The translations under genes and the position numbers were made by a program. A DNA stretch of 51,540 nt from JAUWNP01 sp034430655 (GTDB lineage Bacteria > Chloroflexota > Anaerolineae > B4-G1). This document shows, in pieces, positions 9,061-17,209 of the stretch. How positions within the stretch are numbered: the stretch's first letter is position 1; every line of letters begins with the position of its first letter. The stretch spans positions 1 through 51,540 of the forward strand of contig DAOUEC010000064.1 of NCBI GenBank assembly GCA_034430655.1, written 5' to 3'. The notes under the pieces are model-generated. The model saw only the letters and a list, made by a program, of their open reading frames with translations. It searched no databases and was not told the DNA's origin.

Positions 9061-9147
9061 TGTGGCTTCCCCTACCCCCCCCACCCCGACCCTTCCCCAC
9101 AGGGGGAGGGAGGCTTCCAGCGCCGCCTGTTCACGGCGGCGCTACAC
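9061..9147. repeat. REP-like palindromes between two genes
   Basis: Two palindromes fill the gap. The first is a C/G-rich unit, CCTTCCCC-ACA-GGGGGAGGG (about 9090-9111). The second is a perfect 9-bp stem, AGCGCCGCC / GGCGGCGCT, with a 7-nt loop (9119-9143). The core 9124-9139 recurs, as its reverse complement, at 26771-26786. Confidence 0.7.
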
Positions 9148-10122
9148 TCAGGGGCTTGTCTCGACGAAACGCTGAACCACAGCCTGGCCCCACAACCCCT
9201 CGATCCACTCCTGCACCGCCCGGTCATGCAGGAAGCGCAGGTTCTCCGGGCCGACGGGGCGGGCCGGGTCGCGCTCAATGACCTGCACGATGTGATAACC
9301 CAGCGAACTGGTCACCACACCGCTGAATTGACCGGGCTGTAAGGCAAAAGCAGCCTCGTCCACTTCAGGGGCAACCAGGATGCCCCGGGGGAAAAAGCCC
9401 AGGTCGCCCCCGCTTTCGCGGGTGCTGGTATCCTGAGAATACGTCCTGGCCAGAGCGGCGAAGTCAGCGCCGGCCTGCAGTTGGGCCAGGATGCGCTCCG
9501 CTTCCTGAGGAGTGTCCACCAGAATATGGCGGGCATGGACGTGTTCAGCGGTCGTCGGCACACTATCAACGATGCGCTGCGTCATCGCCATACCGATCAA
9601 CTGCGTGCGCTCCTTCTGCCAGGCGTCCTCGTAAGTCTCACCCCACTCCGCCAGTTTGGCCAGGAACGGTTCCTCGCCTCCGCTCTCGGCGATCATCTCC
9701 TGCATATCGGCGTCCACCTCAGCATCGGAGACGACGACGCCTGCTGCGGCCGCCGCCTGCTCGGTCAATACCTGCTCGATCATCACGTTGAGGATCCAGG
9801 CGCGAGCCTGAGCCAGATTTGCCTGACCATCTGGACTGCTGGGATCAATCCCCCGAGCCAGCAACGAAGCCTCGTACTGGCCCAACTCGCGCTCGTAATC
9901 GGCCAGATAGACGGGCTGGTCATTGACCAGCGCAGCCAGGGGAGGCTCTGGGGTGGGAGAGGGAGGAATGTCGGTGGGAGCCAAATCAGCCGGGAGCGGG
10001 ACCGTGGCAGTGACGAGGGGTATAGACGTGTGAGGTGCAGACGTGACCGGCATCGGGACGCACGCAGTTGAGGCGAACAACAACGTCAGCGCCACTAGTC
10101 TCCCTATCGCTTTCAAATCCAT
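9148..10122 (-). CDS. PpiC-type peptidyl-prolyl isomerase lipoprotein
   Basis: 324 residues. The start is ATG at 10122 with GGAGG 6 nt upstream; a longer open frame would run into repeat sequence. The signal peptide ends LTLLFASTAC, giving a lipid-modified cysteine and an exported foldase. A Thr/Pro-rich spacer follows, then a SurA/PrsA-like helical region (ALVNDQPVYLADYERELGQY...). The parvulin domain runs from VHARHILVDT through FAALARTYSQDTSTRESGGD, LGFFPRG and SSLGYHIVQVIERD. Probable role: folding of secreted proteins at the membrane surface. Confidence 0.9.
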   Translation of the reverse strand: MDLKAIGRLVALTLLFASTACVPMPVTSAPHTSIPLVTATVPLPADLAPTDIPPSPTPEPPLAALVNDQPVYLADYERELGQYEASLLARGIDPSSPDGQANLAQARAWILNVMIEQVLTEQAAAAAGVVVSDAEVDADMQEMIAESGGEEPFLAKLAEWGETYEDAWQKERTQLIGMAMTQRIVDSVPTTAEHVHARHILVDTPQEAERILAQLQAGADFAALARTYSQDTSTRESGGDLGFFPRGILVAPEVDEAAFALQPGQFSGVVTSSLGYHIVQVIERDPARPVGPENLRFLHDRAVQEWIEGLWGQAVVQRFVETSP

Positions 10123-10130
10123 AGCAACCT

Positions 10131-10208
10131 CCATTTCAATGACCAATGAGCAAATGACCAATGACCAAACAAATCTCAGAAGCCGATTGCTAACTGCCAA
10201 CCGCTAAA
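10131..10208. repeat. Word-like repeats in the PpiC leader
   Basis: Repeats of CCAATGA(G/C)CAAATGACC, then GCTAACTGCCAACCGCTAAA. Given the promoter at 10213-10241, these are transcribed as most of the PpiC 5' leader. Confidence 0.65.
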
Positions 10209-10212
10209 AGCC

Positions 10213-10241
10213 ATTATACCCACAGCGAGGGTTTTACGCAA
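10213..10241 (-). promoter_or_regulatory. Promoter for the PpiC gene
   Basis: On the minus strand TTGCGT (10241-10236), a 17-nt spacer and TATAAT (10218-10213). It is back-to-back with the promoter at 10252. Confidence 0.65.
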
Positions 10242-10251
10242 CCTGAGCGGC

Positions 10252-10280
10252 TTGCCAAAGCACCCCCCGTCTGCTACAAT
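10252..10280 (+). promoter_or_regulatory. Promoter for the HExxH membrane protein
   Basis: TTGCCA (10252-10257), 17 nt, TACAAT (10275-10280). Transcription would begin near 10287, which rules out the upstream in-frame start at 10252. Confidence 0.7.
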
Positions 10281-10302
10281 TTACACCACCATAAAGGTAG
10301 AT

Positions 10303-11670
10303 ATGGCACTAATGGCGCGCTGTACCGTTTGCGGGCCTGGCAGTAGTGGATACGACCACATGGCGTCTCATCAAAGACTGATCGAGAGGCTACGAAGCCT
10401 CCTGAGTTGGACCGCCCAGCGGTGGAAACTGACGCTGGCGCTGATCGCGCTGCTACTGAGTCTTGTAGCCGAAGGCCTACCACCCGCCAGCCTCGACACC
10501 CGAGTCAATCGCATCCTCGCTGGCGAGCGCTTCGACTTCGCAGGATGGGAGGCAAAGGCACTGCTGGGCAAATTGGCCCACAGCCTGATCGCGCCACAGC
10601 GCTACATGGACGAGGCCGCCCGCCACGACTTCTTCCTCGACTACCTGGGACTGGTGGCCGGTATCCAGCGCCTGGAGTGGGTAGTCCACCGCGCTTACAC
10701 TGACCCGGAAGTGGAGGACCCTGAGGAGACGACGGTTGAGTTGCGCGCCCACGTGGCCGAACTGCGCGCGGAGGAGGAGGCCCGCCAGCCGCTCGCCGAA
10801 GCGATCCTGGAAGAGCAGACAGCCTGCATCCTGGTGGACGAGGGGTTTGGTACACTCGGCCAGGAGTTCCCGCCCGTCGGTGCGCACTTCACCCCACTAC
10901 CTTTGCTGCTCGTCGTCTCCCCCCGCGACCACATCGAAAAAATCTTCAGCCTCAGCCTGCGCCACGGGCTGGACGTGGCCCGGCGGGAGGCCATCGAGGG
11001 GCAGGTGGACACCATTTTCGACGTCTCGTCTCTGGTAACCGGCATCGGAGGGATGGCGGCCTATCCTGCCATGCTGCTGGAGAGCAGTTCGCTCAACTGG
11101 GTGGCCGAAGTGACCGCGCACGAGTGGACGCATCATTATCTTGCGCCGCGACCGCTGGGCTGGAACTACGACGCCATCCCCGAAGCGCGCATCATCAACG
11201 AGACCGTGGCTTCCACCGTGGGGAAGGAAGCCGGGCGACGAATGGTGGCCCGCTATTACCCCGAACTTCTGCCGCTAGAGCCTGAGCCCGAGCCGGAGAA
11301 GCCGGAAGAGGAAACGCCGCCGCCTGAACCACCAGAGTTCGACTTCCGCGCGGAGATGCGGGAGACCCGCATCCGGGTGGACAAACTACTGGCACAGGGG
11401 AGGATTGAGGAGGCGGAGGCCTACATGGAGGAGCGGCGGCAGGAATTCGTCGCCCACGGCTACTACATCCGCAAACTAAACCAGGCTTACTTCGCCTTCC
11501 ACGGAGCCTACGCCGACGAGCCTGGTGCGGCGGGGGCGGATCCCACCGGACCGGCGGTACGGGAGTTGCGCGCCCGCAGCCCCGATCTGCACACATTCGT
11601 GGCCCGGGTAGCCCGCGTCACGACGCTGGCCGAACTGCAGGCGCTGCTGGAGGAAACGGGGAACGGATGA
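10303..11670 (+). CDS. Membrane-anchored putative zinc metallopeptidase (HExxH)
   Basis: About 455 residues. ATG at 10303 is preceded by AAAGG (10293-10297); an ATG at 10361 is possible. One hydrophobic segment (LTLALIALLLSLVAEGL, about residues 45-62) anchors the protein. H273-E-W-T-H277 is an HExxH zinc motif, and E300 in NETVAS could be the third ligand, a gluzincin-like arrangement. A Pro/Glu-rich linker (EPEPEPEKPEEETPPPEPP) separates a helical C-terminal region. I know no named family with this layout. The protease role is inferred from the motif and position. Confidence 0.7.
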   Translation: MALMARCTVCGPGSSGYDHMASHQRLIERLRSLLSWTAQRWKLTLALIALLLSLVAEGLPPASLDTRVNRILAGERFDFAGWEAKALLGKLAHSLIAPQRYMDEAARHDFFLDYLGLVAGIQRLEWVVHRAYTDPEVEDPEETTVELRAHVAELRAEEEARQPLAEAILEEQTACILVDEGFGTLGQEFPPVGAHFTPLPLLLVVSPRDHIEKIFSLSLRHGLDVARREAIEGQVDTIFDVSSLVTGIGGMAAYPAMLLESSSLNWVAEVTAHEWTHHYLAPRPLGWNYDAIPEARIINETVASTVGKEAGRRMVARYYPELLPLEPEPEPEKPEEETPPPEPPEFDFRAEMRETRIRVDKLLAQGRIEEAEAYMEERRQEFVAHGYYIRKLNQAYFAFHGAYADEPGAAGADPTGPAVRELRARSPDLHTFVARVARVTTLAELQALLEETGNG

Positions 11671-11744
11671 ACACAGAAGAATCAGTGAAAATCCGCCTCA
11701 TCCGTGACTATCCGCGTCCCATTTTGAGTTCTTGAATCACCCCT

Positions 11745-13040
11745 CTATTCGATGAACGGACACAGGTCTACCGGTTCCCACCACGGGTTGGCGTAACCGT
11801 AGTTAGAGTTGAAGAAATCCTGAACGGAGGTATCTGCCTCAGCAGCAGCAGCGACGACCTCGGCGCAGCCGGTGGCGACGCTACCGTCCGCCAGGTACGC
11901 CGCCCAGAAAGTCGCGGCCATTGCGGCGACGTCGTGGCCGGCGGCCCCGGCGGGATCATCGGCTTGCAGACGGTTGTATTCCAACTGCGCGCCGTCCAGT
12001 TCACCCACCAGTAGGTAGGTCAGCACCAGCCGCCAGCGGGCAAAGGCGGCCAAACGCGCCCGCTCTTCAGCAGGGGTGATCATCTGCGACACTCTCCCCC
12101 ATTCCTCCAGCGTGTCGTCACCGATCACCCGTTCGTAAGCAGCGTGGGCGGCTCCGTAGTCCCCGGACAGCAGGGCACGGTCACCGTCGAGTAACGCGTG
12201 GTAGCGGTAGACGGGCGGCCCCCAGATCTGCTCGGTGCGGGTGAACACGCTGCCGTCCCACTCCCATACCTCGGAGTAGCCGCGCTGAGGCTCCGCCCCC
12301 ACCGATCCGATGCCGCCGCTCTGAGCCTCGATGCGGCAATGGGTGACAACGTAGGTGGGGTAGGGCATTTCCAGCACACCCCCCATCAGGCTGACGAAGG
12401 CCGTCCCGTCCCAACCCCGGATTTCGAGCCTCTCGTAGCAGGTATGCGCACCACACGAGCCCAGCGTATAGATGACGTCCGGTTGCCTGTCCAGGTTCGC
12501 GTCGCCGACCTGAAGCAGACGTACAGCCGGCCCGTAAGCATCATAGCCCTCCTGGTACAAGAGCACGTATGCTCTGGCCCGGCAGCCGAAGATGAGCAAG
12601 TCGCCGGGGTGGGCGAATACCTCAGCATTGGGGTCGGCCAGAGCGACAACGATCTCCATGTCGTCGTCGCCTGTCAGGTCAATCGCGATCACCTGGTCGG
12701 TGGAATCGGGCAGCGCGTCCCAGCCTGTTAGCGTGCTCTCCAACGTCGCCCTATCGCCCCCAGCGCTCAAGAATTGCTGGATGGCAGCCGGATAGTCAGC
12801 AAAGTTGGCCGGCTGGATGAGCGGGGGCGAACCTGGTGCCGGGCAGACAGGAAGGATGGGGCTGGCAGTAAGAGCCGGCTCAGTGGGTACAAGCGTCGGT
12901 TCCTCCGTGGAGGGTGCCTCCATCGGTACGAAGATCGTCGGCGTCGGCATCGGCTCCGGCGTGGGGGGCAGCGAGCCACAGGCAAGCAGCGCCAGGGCTA
13001 ACAGGACAACAGTGACGGTAGGGATAAGAGTTCGCTTCAT
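11745..13040 (-). CDS. Lipoprotein of unknown function with Pro/Thr-rich linker
   Basis: 431 residues. The N-terminus MKRTLIPTVTVVLLALALLAC is a lipoprotein signal with lipobox LLAC. A PTPEPMPTPT-type stalk follows to about residue 60. The mature region has acidic calcium-loop-like segments (DLTGDDDMEIVV, DANLDRQPDVIY), as in FG-GAP/VCBS-type repeats. A helical, TPR-like C-terminal part follows, including LLSGDYGAAHAAYERV and YLLVGELDGAQLEYNRL. It is convergent with the HExxH gene; the 74-nt gap holds word-like repeats. No function can be assigned. Confidence 0.75.
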   Translation of the reverse strand: MKRTLIPTVTVVLLALALLACGSLPPTPEPMPTPTIFVPMEAPSTEEPTLVPTEPALTASPILPVCPAPGSPPLIQPANFADYPAAIQQFLSAGGDRATLESTLTGWDALPDSTDQVIAIDLTGDDDMEIVVALADPNAEVFAHPGDLLIFGCRARAYVLLYQEGYDAYGPAVRLLQVGDANLDRQPDVIYTLGSCGAHTCYERLEIRGWDGTAFVSLMGGVLEMPYPTYVVTHCRIEAQSGGIGSVGAEPQRGYSEVWEWDGSVFTRTEQIWGPPVYRYHALLDGDRALLSGDYGAAHAAYERVIGDDTLEEWGRVSQMITPAEERARLAAFARWRLVLTYLLVGELDGAQLEYNRLQADDPAGAAGHDVAAMAATFWAAYLADGSVATGCAEVVAAAAEADTSVQDFFNSNYGYANPWWEPVDLCPFIE

Positions 13041-13104
13041 CTCGGTTTCAGGTTCCAGGTTTCACGCCATCCTCCACATCATCCACGCAAACTCCTAAAG
13101 ACTC
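13041..13104. repeat. Word-like repeats in the lipoprotein leader
   Basis: TTTCAGGTTCCAGGTTTCACG and CATCCTCCACATCATCCACG are near-tandem words of the same kind as those elsewhere in the window. They lie in the 5' leader of the lipoprotein gene. Confidence 0.5.
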
Positions 13105-13132
13105 AGTATAGCACTGGGCAGGGGCGTGTCAA
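13105..13132 (-). promoter_or_regulatory. Promoter for the lipoprotein gene
   Basis: On the minus strand TTGACA (13132-13127), 16 nt, TATACT (13110-13105). Its -35 box is only 3 bp from the -35 box of the divergent tRNA promoter. Confidence 0.75.
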
Positions 13133-13135
13133 ACC

Positions 13136-13163
13136 TTGACATCTCTCCATTCTGGGGTAGAAT
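13136..13163 (+). promoter_or_regulatory. Promoter for the tRNA-Ala / ilvE-leuS region
   Basis: TTGACA (13136-13141), 16 nt, TAGAAT (13158-13163). It is the only clear promoter seen before the tRNA genes and T-box leader. Confidence 0.75.
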
Positions 13164-13176
13164 TAAGACAAGTTGC

Positions 13177-13252
13177 GGGGCTGTAGCTCAGCCGGGAGAG
13201 CGCTACAATCGCACTGTAGAGGCCAGGGGTTCGAGTCCCCTCAGCTCCACCA
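13177..13252 (+). tRNA. tRNA-Ala (anticodon CGC)
   Basis: Acceptor GGGGCTG pairs with CAGCTCC and contains the G3-U70 wobble, the alanine identity element. The D arm is GCTC...GAGC. The anticodon stem CTACA/TGTAG encloses loop ATCGCAC, giving anticodon CGC (codon GCG). The T arm is AGGGG-TTCGAGT-CCCCT, discriminator A at 13249, and CCA (13250-13252) is encoded. Confidence 0.95.
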
Positions 13253-13294
13253 GTCACAGCCGTTAGCGGTCAGCCGCTAGCCGCTAGCCAATTT

Positions 13295-13367
13295 GGGCCC
13301 GTAGCGCAGTTGGGAGCGCACCACAATGGCATTGTGGGGGTCGAGGGTTCGAGTCCCTCCGGGTCCA
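13295..13367 (+). tRNA. tRNA-Ala (anticodon GGC)
   Basis: Acceptor GGGCCCG pairs with CGGGTCC, again with a G3-U70 wobble. The anticodon stem CCACA/TGTGG encloses ATGGCAT, giving anticodon GGC (codons GCC/GCU). The T arm is GAGGG-TTCGAGT-CCCTC. The 3' end continues CCT, so CCA is not encoded, unlike the neighbouring tRNA-Ala. Confidence 0.95.
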
Positions 13368-13374
13368 CCTCATT

Positions 13375-13680
13375 ACATTGAAAGGCTGCGAACAGGAGTA
13401 GTAGGTCATCCCCGCAGCGAGCCGGGAAAGACCAGGTGGAAGCCCGGCAATTGGCGCCCAAGGGGAGCGCCCACAGGGGCAAGGTAATCCCGCCCTCCGA
13501 AAGGCCGAACTCGCCTGGGAGCCGCGCCAGCGAAAACGGGCAACCAGTTAGTAGCCGACGACGACCGGCCCTCGTTAACGGGCCAAGAGCGGGAGGCACC
13601 CTGCTGCACGTGGGTGCCCTCCAATCAGGGTGGTACCGCGGAGTGCCCCTTCGCCCCTGAGGCGAAGGGGGTTTTTTATA
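13375..13680 (+). promoter_or_regulatory. T-box riboswitch leader, probably leucine-specific
   Basis: It senses uncharged tRNA and controls transcription of ilvE-leuS. The T-box consensus AGGGTGGTACCGCG is at 13627-13640; its UGGU bulge fits a tRNA with discriminator A. Stem I features are AGGAGTAGTA (about 13395) and AGCGAGCCGGG with GGTGGAAGCCCGG. On the 3' side of Stem I the text CCGAACTCG places CTC (13510-13512) where the specifier codon is expected after GAA, i.e. leucine. This matches the downstream leuS. The family call is firm; the specifier assignment is inference from manual folding. Confidence 0.93.
13646..13677 (+). terminator. T-box-controlled intrinsic terminator
   Basis: CCCCTTCGCC (13646-13655), loop CCTGA, GGCGAAGGGG (13661-13670), then G and six T. 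It is a perfect 10-bp stem directly after the T-box sequence and mutually exclusive with the antiterminator. Confidence 0.93.
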
Positions 13681-13705
13681 CTTGAGAAGGGGGGAAAAAA
13701 GCAAA

Positions 13706-14635
13706 ATGAGCATCGAACCCACACCCTGGATCTGGTTCAACGGCCAGTTGGTGCCCTGGAACGAGGCGCGTGTGCACGTCTTCACCCATGCGCTGCACTA
13801 CGGCTCCAGCGTCTTCGAGGGAATCCGCGCCTACGCCACACCCCGTGGCCCGGCCGTGCTCGGCCTGGAGCCCCACGTACGCCGGCTTTTTGATTCATGC
13901 AAGATCTACCGCATGCCGATCCCATACCAACCGGAAGCGATTTCCCAGGCCATCCTGGAGACGATTCGGGCCAATGAACTCCAATCCTGCTACATCCGAC
14001 CGCTGGTCTTTCGCGGTGTGGGCGTGATCTCCCTCGACCCACGTGATTGCCCCGTCGAAGTCATCATTGGCATAATAGCGCTGGGACAGTTCCTGGGCGA
14101 CGAAGCACTGAAGGAAGGAATTGACGTCGGGGTGAGCACCTGGCAGCGCATGGCCCCGAATACCTTCCCGGCGCTGGCCAAGATAGGCGGGCAGTACATC
14201 AACTCACACCTGATCGTGATGGAGGCCCACGACCGGGGTTTTGCAGAAGGCATCGCGCTGAACGTGGCCGGTTACGTCAGCGAAGGCAGCGGGGAGAATA
14301 TATTCATCGTGAAAGACGGAGTGCTCTACACGCCACCGCTGGCGGCCTCGCTCCTGGCGGGTATCACCAGGGCATTCGTCATCGAGTTGGCGTGCGACCT
14401 GGGATACGATGTGCGGGAGCAGATGATCGCCCGCGAGATGCTCTACCTGGCCGATGAAGCCTTCTTCACCGGCACAGCGGCGGAAATCACCCCCATCCGT
14501 TCGATAGACAGTATCCCGGTAGACGAGGGGCGGCGCGGGCCGGTGACGGCCCACCTGCAGGAGCAGTTCTTCGGCATCGTCAGGGGGGAACTGGGAGATC
14601 GGTTCGGGTGGATGACGCCGGTAGTGGAGGAGTGA
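13706..14635 (+). CDS. ilvE: Branched-chain amino acid aminotransferase
   Basis: 309 residues, a class IV PLP-dependent aminotransferase. It catalyses the last step of leucine, isoleucine and valine synthesis. Seen: WFNGQLVPWNEARVHVFTHA, LHYGSSVFEGIRAY, K159 in ALAKIGGQYINSHL as the PLP-binding lysine, YVSEGSGENIFIVKDG, and FFTGTAAEITPI. The start ATG at 13706 follows AAGGGGGG. A leucine-type T-box precedes it and leuS follows within 50 nt. Low charged leucine tRNA would therefore raise both amino acid synthesis and charging. Confidence 0.95.
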   Translation: MSIEPTPWIWFNGQLVPWNEARVHVFTHALHYGSSVFEGIRAYATPRGPAVLGLEPHVRRLFDSCKIYRMPIPYQPEAISQAILETIRANELQSCYIRPLVFRGVGVISLDPRDCPVEVIIGIIALGQFLGDEALKEGIDVGVSTWQRMAPNTFPALAKIGGQYINSHLIVMEAHDRGFAEGIALNVAGYVSEGSGENIFIVKDGVLYTPPLAASLLAGITRAFVIELACDLGYDVREQMIAREMLYLADEAFFTGTAAEITPIRSIDSIPVDEGRRGPVTAHLQEQFFGIVRGELGDRFGWMTPVVEE

Positions 14636-14685
14636 AATTGGTTTTCACGTTATCATAGATGACAAAGATAGGCAAGGAGAAGAAG

Positions 14686-17184
14686 ATGGCAGACAAATAC
14701 GTACCCCAGGAGATCGAACCCAAATGGCAGAAACGATGGGAGGATGATGGGCTGTACGCCACCCGCGAAGACCCGGCCCGGCCCAAGTACTACTTCTTGA
14801 CCATGCTGGCCTACCCATCGGCCGACTATCTGCACGTCGGCCACTGGTACGTGATGGCCCCCTCAGATGCCCGTGCGCGCTACATGCGAATGAAGGGCTA
14901 CAACGTCTTCTACCCCGTCGGCTTTGATGCTTTCGGGCTGCCGGCCGAGAATGCAGCCATCCAGCGGGGCATCCACCCGTTCAAATGGGCCTGGGATAGC
15001 ATCAAGGTCATGCGCAGACAACTGCGTTCCATGGGGGCAATGTGGGCCTGGGACCGGGAGGCGGTCACCTGCCTGCCCGGCTACTATAAATGGACGCAGT
15101 GGTTCTTCCTCAGATTCTACGAAGCCGGCCTGGCCTACAAAAAGATGGCCCCGGTGGACTTTTGCCCCAGGTGCAACACCACGCTGGCCCGCGAGCAGGT
15201 CTGGGGGGAGGACCGCCACTGCGAGCGCTGCGACACGCCGGTCATCAAGAAGGAACTGGAGCAGTGGTTCTTCCGCATCACGAACTATGCCGATGAACTG
15301 CTGGATCACTCCAAGATGGACTGGCCGGAGCGCATCTGCGCCATGCAGAAAAACTGGATCGGGCGCAGCGAAGGGGCCAACGTGACATTCCTGTCCGAGC
15401 AGGAGGATCCCATCATCGTCTTCACCACCCGGCCCGACACGCTCTGGGGCGCGACCTTTATGGTGCTGGCCCCGGAACACCCGTTGGTGGACAAACTGAC
15501 CATGCCAGAGCGCCGGGAGAAAGTTGAAGCCTACAAGTACCAGGCCGCCCGCCAGAGCGAGATCGAGCGCATCTCCACCGAAAAGGAAAAGACCGGCATC
15601 TTTACCGGCGCTTACGCCGTCAACCCAGTCAACAACGAACGCATTCCTATCTGGATCGCCGACTACGTGATGATGACCTACGGGACGGGGGCGATCATGG
15701 CCGTCCCGGCCCACGACGAGCGGGACTTCGAGTTCGCCAGGAAATACAACCTGCCCATCCCCGTCGTCATTGAGCCGCCCGATTGGGACGGCGGGGAACT
15801 GGAGGAACCGTATACCGGCCCCGGTCCGATGGTCAACTCCGGCCCCTTCAGCGGCACGCCCGGTGCCGCGGCAGTGCAGAAAGTGACCGGATGGCTGGAG
15901 GAGCAGGGCAGCGGGGAGTTCGCCGTCAACTACCGGCTGCGCGACTGGCTGATCTCCCGCCAGCGCTACTGGGGCGCGCCCATCCCCATCATCTACTGCG
16001 ACAAGTGTGGCATCGTCCCGGTGCCCTACGAGGACCTGCCGGTGCTGCTGCCCGAAGACGCCGAATTCCTGCCCACGGGCGAGTCGCCGCTCAAGTTCCA
16101 CGAGGGCTTCCTGCACACCACCTGCCCGCAGTGCGGTGGCCCGGCCACCCGCGAGACCGATACTATGGACACATTTATGTGCTCCTCGTGGTATCATTAT
16201 GCCTACGTGACGCCCTATCGCAAGGAGGGCCAGCCTTTGCACCGGGATGACTGCCCCTGGGACCCCGAGGCGGGCCGCTACTGGTTGCCGGTGGATATGT
16301 ACACCGGCGGACCGGAGCACGCTGTGATGCACCTGCTCTACACCCGCTTCTTCACCAAGGCACTGCGCGACTTATGCGTGGTAGATTTCGACGAGCCGAT
16401 GCTGGCCCTGCGCAACCAGGGCATCATCCTGGGCCCCGACGGGGCGCGTATGAGCAAATCGCGGGGCAACGTCGTTCTGCCCGATGACCTGGTGCAACAA
16501 TACGGAGCCGACACGGTGCGCGGCTACCTGATGTTCGGCTGGCGCTGGGAACAGGGCGGGTCATGGGACCCTCACGGCATTGAGGGCGTCTACCGCTGGC
16601 TGAACCGGGTGTGGAACCTGGTGTTGGACGAATCAGCAAATCGGCGAGTCAGCGAATCAGCAAATCGGCGAGTCGGTGAGCCTGCTGCGCAAGATATCGC
16701 CGACCTGCGCCGCTGGACCCACAAGACTATCCGCCGCGCCACAGACGATATGGAGGACTTCGCCTTCAACACCATCATCGCTGGGCTGATGGAGTTCGCC
16801 AACGCGCTGCAGAAGGCCAGACAGACGCCGGTCTACGGAACGGAGGCGTGGGAGGAGGCCATTGAGACGCTGCTGTTGCTGCTGGCCCCCTGCTGCCCGC
16901 ACATCGCCGAGGAGTTGTGGGCGCGGACCGGCCGGCCCTACAGCGTCCACCAACAGTCCTGGCCCCAGTTCGACCCCGACCTGGCGGCCGAGGAAGTGAT
17001 CACGCTGGTGGTGCAGGTCAACGGCAAAGTGCGGGCGCGGCTGGAGGTGCCGGCTGACATCACCGAGGAAGCAGCGCGGGAGGCCGCCCTGTCCGACGCA
17101 AACATCCAGCGCCACGTCGCGGGCAAGGAGATCCGCAAGGTCATCTACGTGCCGGGGCGGCTGGTAAACGTGGTGGCAAAGTAG
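14686..17184 (+). CDS. leuS: Leucyl-tRNA synthetase
   Basis: 832 residues, class Ia synthetase charging tRNA-Leu. The HIGH-type motif is H50-V-G-H53 (in LAYPSADYLHVGHW), and the KMSKS-type motif is M589-S-K-S. The zinc-type insert CPRCNTTLA...CERCDTPV lies near residues 160-190. The editing domain includes FTTRPDTLWGATFMVLAPEH and MAVPAHDERD. ATG at 14686 has AAGGAG at 6 nt. Residues 649-664 are two 8-residue repeats (ESANRRVS, ESANRRVG) from a 24-nt tandem repeat in the linker before the anticodon-binding domain. They are absent from the family in general, but in frame. Confidence 0.97.
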   Translation: MADKYVPQEIEPKWQKRWEDDGLYATREDPARPKYYFLTMLAYPSADYLHVGHWYVMAPSDARARYMRMKGYNVFYPVGFDAFGLPAENAAIQRGIHPFKWAWDSIKVMRRQLRSMGAMWAWDREAVTCLPGYYKWTQWFFLRFYEAGLAYKKMAPVDFCPRCNTTLAREQVWGEDRHCERCDTPVIKKELEQWFFRITNYADELLDHSKMDWPERICAMQKNWIGRSEGANVTFLSEQEDPIIVFTTRPDTLWGATFMVLAPEHPLVDKLTMPERREKVEAYKYQAARQSEIERISTEKEKTGIFTGAYAVNPVNNERIPIWIADYVMMTYGTGAIMAVPAHDERDFEFARKYNLPIPVVIEPPDWDGGELEEPYTGPGPMVNSGPFSGTPGAAAVQKVTGWLEEQGSGEFAVNYRLRDWLISRQRYWGAPIPIIYCDKCGIVPVPYEDLPVLLPEDAEFLPTGESPLKFHEGFLHTTCPQCGGPATRETDTMDTFMCSSWYHYAYVTPYRKEGQPLHRDDCPWDPEAGRYWLPVDMYTGGPEHAVMHLLYTRFFTKALRDLCVVDFDEPMLALRNQGIILGPDGARMSKSRGNVVLPDDLVQQYGADTVRGYLMFGWRWEQGGSWDPHGIEGVYRWLNRVWNLVLDESANRRVSESANRRVGEPAAQDIADLRRWTHKTIRRATDDMEDFAFNTIIAGLMEFANALQKARQTPVYGTEAWEEAIETLLLLLAPCCPHIAEELWARTGRPYSVHQQSWPQFDPDLAAEEVITLVVQVNGKVRARLEVPADITEEAAREAALSDANIQRHVAGKEIRKVIYVPGRLVNVVAK
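16629..16676 (+). repeat. 24-nt tandem repeat inside leuS
   Basis: Two copies of a 24-nt unit (16629-16652 and 16653-16676) differing at one base, built on AATCAGCAAATCGGCGAGTC. It keeps the reading frame and encodes ESANRRV twice. Confidence 0.9.
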
Positions 17185-17209
17185 AATGGGCACAGGGTAG
17201 GACAGCACA

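Noticed and set aside
10252..10302. Upstream start for the HExxH protein
   Set aside because: The -35 and -10 boxes lie at 10252-10280, so this region is not in the mRNA.
14863..16332. A 489-codon minus-strand frame opposite leuS
   Set aside because: Antisense to a firm leucyl-tRNA synthetase; no start context or known domain.
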